DNA of 64,000 nucleotides, from assembly GCA_037013495.1 (NCBI GenBank), contig CM072804.1:33954501-34018500 (forward strand), in the 5' to 3' direction. This document shows, piece after piece, positions 58,952-64,000 of this stretch. Made by a program: the position numbers and the translations under genes. Numbering within the stretch: position 1 is the stretch's first letter; each line of letters starts with the position of its first letter. The notes below the pieces were generated by a model. The model was given only the letters and a program-made list of their open reading frames with translations, made no database searches and was not told where the DNA came from. This stretch comes from Hippophae tibetana. Taxonomy: Eukaryota; Streptophyta; Magnoliopsida; Rosales; Elaeagnaceae.

Positions 58952-59018
58952 AACTTTTTGCGCTGTTACCGGGGAGTTTATTTTGTTCATCAAATTTTTG
59001 GCACCATTTTTGGGAAAG
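58940..59018 (+). promoter_or_regulatory. Two tandem LTR-end/primer-binding units
   Basis: Unit one reads TTTTGTTCATTAAACTTTTT then TTGCGCTGTTACCGGGGA (58,958-58,975). Unit two, 41 bases on, reads TTTTGTTCATCAAATTTTTG then TGGCACCATTTTTGGGAA (58,999-59,016). Both resemble the Athila tRNA-Asp site preceded by the LTR end. A short direct duplication of the junction explains this. Confidence 0.72.
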
Positions 59019-60853
59019 GAATAGCATTTTTAAATTATTTGTCAAAATTTTGAAACTTTTTTGTGTTGTAAATAATTTTGATTTGTTTTATTTATTTATA
59101 GTTAAAAATCATTTAAAAAAATTATAAAACATTTCAAAAGTTTAAAAATATATATTTAAATAATGAGATCTAAATAAATAAAACTAATTAACTTAGAATT
59201 TTAAATTTATTAACTTAGATTTTTACTTAACTTAATTTATTAGCTTAGATTTTAATAGCATGAAAAGTAAATATCTATGGGAATTTTGTCTAGGAGATTA
59301 GTTTTTGGAAACCTTTGTGCCACTAGTCTTTTCTAAAAATGTTGATCTGTTTAGGAGAATGGTTATTAAGGAACCTTTATACTACTATTCTTTTCTGAGA
59401 GTATTCTTAGTTAATACTGATAATGTTATTTAACTTAGAGATTATAAAAAAAAATCTGAAGATATTTCCAAAAATTTAAAGTTCTTAATCATAATATGTA
59501 ATAAAAGGATGTAGTTGCTTTGTTAGATCTAGGTACAACTATGTTTTGATGCCTTAGTTATTTAACTTGCCCCTAGAAGTGGATTATTTAAAACCTACAA
59601 TTATGTCCCTAATTTTAATTAAATAAAAATTTGAAAATCTATCGGGCATGACTTAAAAAGTATATGTAGAAAAACTTGTCATAACTATAGGTTTGATTGA
59701 CTTAGTGATGTGGGAAAATTAAGTCTACTTAAAATGAAATGCCCCAAGTTCCGTCTTGGTAAGACGTTATACTAAGTACTAGATGAGAGGTAACCCATCA
59801 TTTTAGGTAATTTTATTTATTTATTTATTTGATTTCTTTTGATTGTTTTAATTTAATTGCTTATGAATAATTTTAAAATTATTAAAACTAAAAATATTTG
59901 TTGAGATATTAGAAGTTCACAACGATCTTTGTGTGGTGAAAAGTTATTAAGCTTAATTTCAAAAAAAATTAAAATTTTAAAAATATTTATGATCACATTT
60001 TTATTTTTATTGTGTTTGATTTTATTTTCTTTACGTGGTTTAGTAATTTTTAGAATTTTAGGATTAGTTTTTAAAATTTTCTCACAAATATTTATAAGTT
60101 TTTTAAATTAAATTTAAGTAAATAGTTAAGTTTTTTGCACTATTAGTTAATTTTTGAAAACATATCATGCAGTATATGGTAATTAGTTAGTTTTTGTAAT
60201 GACTAATATTTCTTGATAAGGTATGAAAATTATATTAAACCCAAAATCGGTATTTAAGAATCAAATAGTGGAGACTGTTCTTGTGAGATATAATTTGAGG
60301 TTAGTTTCTTTTATTCTAAGTGAAATATATTTTTTTTATTCCAAACATATTTCTTATTTCTTCAAATTTTTAAATTATTTGTATAGGTATTTATATAATC
60401 TATATTAACTAAGACTTCTCGCAGGAAAGAATGGTGAGACAAAATTCCTTAAAAACCATCTTCTTAGACAAAATAACGTTCTCAGGAAAAACTAATGGTA
60501 CAAAGGCTTCTAAAAACTAATCTCCTAGACAGAACTCCCTTAAATCTTTACTTTTTATACCATTAAAATCTAATTTAATTAAGTTAAATCAAAATCTAAG
60601 TTATTTAGGTATATAAATTAAATTAAGTGAAAATCTAAGTTAATAAATTAGGTTAAGTGAATATCTAAATTAATTAAATTAAGTAAAAATCTAAGGTAAT
60701 TATTTTTTTATTTTTATTATTTGTTTAGAGCTCATTATTTAAATAATATTTTTTAATTTTTAATTTTTAACTCAAAATAATAATAAAATCACAATTATCT
60801 ACAACATAAAAAACTTTCAAAATTTTGATAAATAATTTAAAAATGTTATTTCA

Positions 60854-60914
60854 TCCCCAATAACAATCACAAAAACTTGATGAGCACAATATCAAGTCGT
60901 AGACAACGACGTCA
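60854..60914 (-). promoter_or_regulatory. Two primer-binding-like sites, minus strand
   Basis: The minus strand has CTCATCAAGTTTTTGACGTCG (site TGACGTCGTTGTCTACG, 60,914-60,898) and then CTCATCAAGTTTTTGTGATT (site TGTGATTGTTATTGGGGA, 60,871-60,854). Each copies the LTR end plus a mutated tRNA-Asp site, 43 bases apart. Confidence 0.68.
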
Positions 60915-60957
60915 AAAACTTGATGAGACAAGTTAAAGGTTGATCGCCACAAATTTG

Positions 60958-62404
60958 TGTGTGAAATAAATACGTAAGTATACGTATCGTAACAAGTAAT
61001 ATAATGATAAATAAAGATCGTTCCCACAGAGATTATTTTTTTAGAAACTAATTTTTTAAACTAAAAATAATAAAAATCAATTTTTTTGTTGTTTTTATAT
61101 CTTAAGAAAGAAAAATTAAAATAACTAAAAATAAATAACAATAATTAATTAAATCAGATTTTGTGACTAAAAATATATATGAGAAAATATCAAGGAATAC
61201 TTAATCCCCCAATTTTCTAAACATGTGAATCACTAAAATCCCCCCAATATAATATCAATTAATTACATGATCAATTAAATCTAACATAGCATGTATTCCT
61301 CTCTCAAGTAAACTACACACTATATAGTAATTAATTTAATCACACTCTCATGCTAATTAAATTGCATACTATTCATTAAGTTTATCAATTATGAATCACA
61401 TACATAAGAATCATACATCTCTGCCTAGAAACTATGCATGTTATTTAATCAAGACAAACAATTAAATAATTTTCTCAAATCTATTTAATTGCCTCTATAG
61501 ATAAATTATTGCCCAAACAATTAATAACATAAAAATCAGATTAAATAATATAATTAAATTAATATTATAACTGAGAAAAAAATATTAGATAATCACATGT
61601 TGAAAATTGGGTTCATAAGATCCCTAGATTAATAAATTAATTACACATAATTGTGTTCATAAAGCTCATATTTTTCATAAAGGAAGACATAAAATTAATA
61701 AAGAAAAGAGTAGAAAAAGAAATACAATCAATCTCTTGAATTTTATAATTAATTTCCTTTTGAATCTCCACCAAAATTGTGTCGTTTCTTGAATTTTTCG
61801 GTATTTGTTTTCTCTTTTTAGCTCTAAAAACTAACCAAAATTATGCTAATGGAGGCAAATTAGGGTTTATGGACTTAAATAAAGCTTAGGTGCGATTTAG
61901 ACCATTCGATCAACTTCAAATCAAGGGATACGATCAAAACAAGCAAAATTGACAATTTTAGCCAATCATAGCGTGACACGTGGCATCAGAAGTTTATTGG
62001 GCAAATCAGAGCGCGATGCATGGTAGGGGAGACCAGTTAAAGTCAACGTATGCCGAGTTATAGCACGTTGACTAATTTCCGAACTCGGATTGAACGCCAT
62101 GCTGACACGTGCCGCGTGTTTCCCCTCCTCACACGCGGCACAACGTGATTCACTCTTTGTGCTTGCGTGGCGTCCATGTGGCTTGCTCAATCAGCTCCTA
62201 TTCTTGCGTGGCATGCCACGTGGCAGCTTTTGATTGGTCCTGCATTAAAAATTCATAAAAAAAATCCAAAAATTATATTTTCATCCCTTTTCACTAAAAG
62301 TTTATATTTTATTTTTTTAGCCACAAAAATACTATTTATTAAATAAAACAAGTAAATATTAAGTGAAAAACTGCGCTAATGACTCTATTTTCATAGAGTC
62401 ATCA
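60958..62404 (-). repeat. LTR-C copy (C3)
   Basis: The right end reads ACTCTATTTTCATAGAGTCATCA, a perfect form of the LTR-C start motif (TGATGACTCTATGAAAATAG then AGTC). The left end TGTGTGAAATAAATACGTAAG matches other LTR-C ends. CACGTG cores lie at 61,977-61,982, 62,106-62,111 and 62,217-62,222. This is the least decayed LTR-C in the window, judging from retained CG sites. Confidence 0.8.
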
Positions 62405-64000
62405 GAGGTATACTTTGGTTTTATTATTTGTAAAACTTTCACAAATACATGAATCATTTTGCAACAAATGATAAGTATACTTCCAAGGTCGATATAAGGA
62501 AGGAATATATGTGGTTTTTAATTTATTATTCAAACTTTTTAAAATGAAATTAAATCCTAAAAATCTTGTCACGATATTTTGGTTTGTTTATTTCCTATTC
62601 TAATAACATAAAAATAAACATAGATATATATTCAATAAACAATCATGCAAATTTTTATCATTCATAATAATGGAGTATTTAAGGATGTAATAATTGAGTT
62701 AATTATGTTTACTCATAATACTTAGATTATTAAACATATAAATTGATATTTATTGATTTTTTTTATATGAATATCATCTTTGATGGAGTTAGATATTCTT
62801 TGTTAATTCAACAAATCAATTAACACCAATAGGTGGGGTCAATAACTAATTTGATTAATTAAATTAATTCTTCTTTTCTAAGAGATTTAAAATGAACCAT
62901 GTACATTCTATCTTTGGTAGGGTTAAATATTTTAAACTTTATTCAAGGTATCTAAATTAAACCTAAGAATTTAATTATCCGAGTACTAACTTTCAAGTTT
63001 TAAAACCATGACTAAAAATATGTTGACAATACATTTTCGAATAATAGTTCTTATAAAAACTTTTGAAATAGAACTTCACTCTAACTACCGGGTGATTGTA
63101 CCAACAAATAAAAGAGTATTACTCTAAATCAGATCGGAGAATTAAACCTCATAACCTAATTTTTAGATTTAAGTTTGTAATGAAAAATAATATATTTCTC
63201 TTTAACATCCTTAGTATAAAATCTTGAATAAAAACAAAATCAATTTATTTTATAGAAATGTTTTACCTATTTAATATTTCACAAGTATAACAACATTATA
63301 ATTATATCATATTTACCAATAGCTAACCATATTAAATTTAATTACAGACAAATTAAATATAACATATAAGAATAAAACACAAAAATAATACCTATAAATA
63401 ATCCATTAAAATTATACCTTAAAACAATCCTTACAGTAATATAGCTAATTTTTCTAAAAAAGAGAAGAACTTTAAAACTAAAAACTAAAAATTAAAAAAA
63501 AGAAGAAATCTTTCTAGAGAGAGAAAGTGCTCAAAAAATTGTGTGTTTTGGAATGAGGAAAGAAGGTCCTTTTATAGGTGAGGAAAATGCCAAAAAAGGT
63601 AGGAAAATATTTCAAAATTTGAATTTGGATGGGTGTGGACATGATGGCATGGGTTTGGGGCACGAAAAAGCCGTAGGCATGGCTTGCATGGGACACAATG
63701 CGGGCATGTATTGGAGCATACTGGTTACATGTGTTAGGTGTGCTACGTACCAGCTGTGTGCGGGCATGTGTCAACGTGTGCTGGGCATGAGATGGGCTTA
63801 TGCTGGCGTGTGTTAGGAACACACACGCGTTGGTAGACGCGAGGCTCGACATTCTTTTGACCGTTTTGTCCAACTTTTTTATTCTTTTGACTTTTCCTAT
63901 TTTATTTTCTCAACATATTTGTGTTGTATTACGTCTAGTATTTTTCTTTGAGTTTTAAAGTTAATTTTGAACGAAAAGACAGATTTATATAAAAATATGA
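62405..64000 (-). repeat. LTR-B copy, minus strand, running off the window
   Basis: It matches LTR-B at 57,195 in reverse from about position 80 of the LTR to its last 45 bases, including TATAAAA (reverse at 63,571-63,577), the AGAGAGAGAAAG run and the GC-rich block at 63,640-63,850. The frames in the GC-rich block on both strands are rich in Cys, Met and His and are probably chance. Confidence 0.75.

Larger units (their letters stand above)
57195..60410 (+). mobile_element. Athila-like element remnant, plus strand (B+)
   Basis: A full LTR-B (57,195-58,951) is followed by two primer-binding-like sites and a leader. The only coding trace is VVALLDLGTTMF-like protease at about 59,510-59,550. 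It is followed near 59,740-59,800 by the words ATGCCCCAAGTTCCGTCTTG and GAGAGGTAACCCATC, which resemble the conserved tail after Athila gag-pol. The interior is thus heavily deleted. It faces the B-/C3 block on the other strand. Confidence 0.7.
60411..64000 (-). mobile_element. Athila-like leader, LTR-C3 and LTR-B, minus strand
   Basis: On the minus strand from the right edge: LTR-B (64,000-62,405), LTR-C (62,404-60,958), two primer-binding-like sites (60,914-60,898 and 60,871-60,854) and a leader (60,850-60,411). The leader is an inverted, diverged copy of 59,200-59,430, sharing TTTGTCTAGGAGATTAGTTTTT-type words. LTR-C sits where the last 45 or so bases of LTR-B should be. This suggests insertion of a C element at the LTR-B end followed by deletion. 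Confidence 0.65.

Noticed and set aside
63514-63873. Opposed 119- and 91-codon frames at the right edge
   Set aside because: They lie in the GC-richer U3-like block of LTR-B; the composition (Cys, His, Met repeats) and lack of conservation at 57,447-57,643 suggest chance.
1-64000. Endogenous viral (pararetrovirus) coding sequence
   Set aside because: All RT, gag and integrase readings fit gypsy, copia or LINE elements; no movement-protein or coat-protein motif was seen.
1-64000. tRNA or other structured RNA genes
   Set aside because: No cloverleaf with A and B boxes was found by eye; the only tRNA-related matches are retrotransposon primer-binding sites.

Overview
The window is nuclear DNA of a flowering plant, most probably a eudicot. 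It is AT-rich, holds one intron-rich gene for a plastid-type PHT4 anion transporter, and is otherwise almost entirely layered transposable elements of plant lineages: Athila-like and Tat-like Ty3/gypsy, Ty1/copia, L1-type LINE, hAT, Mutator-like and CACTA. No prokaryotic, organellar or viral gene set is visible. Family assignments come from reading the translations by eye; no database search was possible.

Left part (1-20,790). A decayed Athila-like element fills 1-5,625. It has an almost complete 5' LTR, a tRNA-Asp-type primer site, gag and protease remnants, and an integrase tail joined directly to the protease. A solo LTR of the same family sits inside it with a 5-bp target duplication. Next comes a decayed, intron-containing fragment of a ZPR1 zinc-finger gene on the minus strand (5,683-6,660). 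It is followed by a fragment of a second LTR family (here LTR-B), a block of CACTA-like subterminal repeats with one unidentified open frame, a pol-less Tat-like element (10,429-14,170) and a copia element with both LTRs (14,172-20,762).

Centre (20,791-39,073). A hAT element with a perfect 8-bp target duplication lies just upstream of the only intact gene. That gene runs from 25,982 to 38,524 on the plus strand in 15 exons encoding 532 residues, and looks like the PHT4;5 subgroup of chloroplast anion/phosphate transporters. Its introns hold a MITE-like inverted repeat, an exact 111-bp tandem duplication, a degenerate sense-strand LINE in a GC-AG intron, a decoy copy of the exon 6 acceptor, and a 1.39-kb Mutator-like element with a perfect 9-bp target duplication.

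Right part (39,074-64,000). An internally deleted Athila-like element (39,074-41,905) is followed by a minus-strand Tat-like element (about 41,906-57,183). This Tat element carries 191-bp tandem repeats at its 3' side and has been split twice, by an Athila-like element (46,233 to about 52,165) and by a CACTA element (53,805-56,451). The window ends with two Athila-like leader/LTR blocks facing each other (57,195-60,410 and 60,411-64,000), each with two primer-binding-like sites in tandem. I found no convincing new biological system. The most useful leads are the ZPR1 fragment, the transposon-driven splice-site structure of the transporter gene, and the duplicated primer sites.
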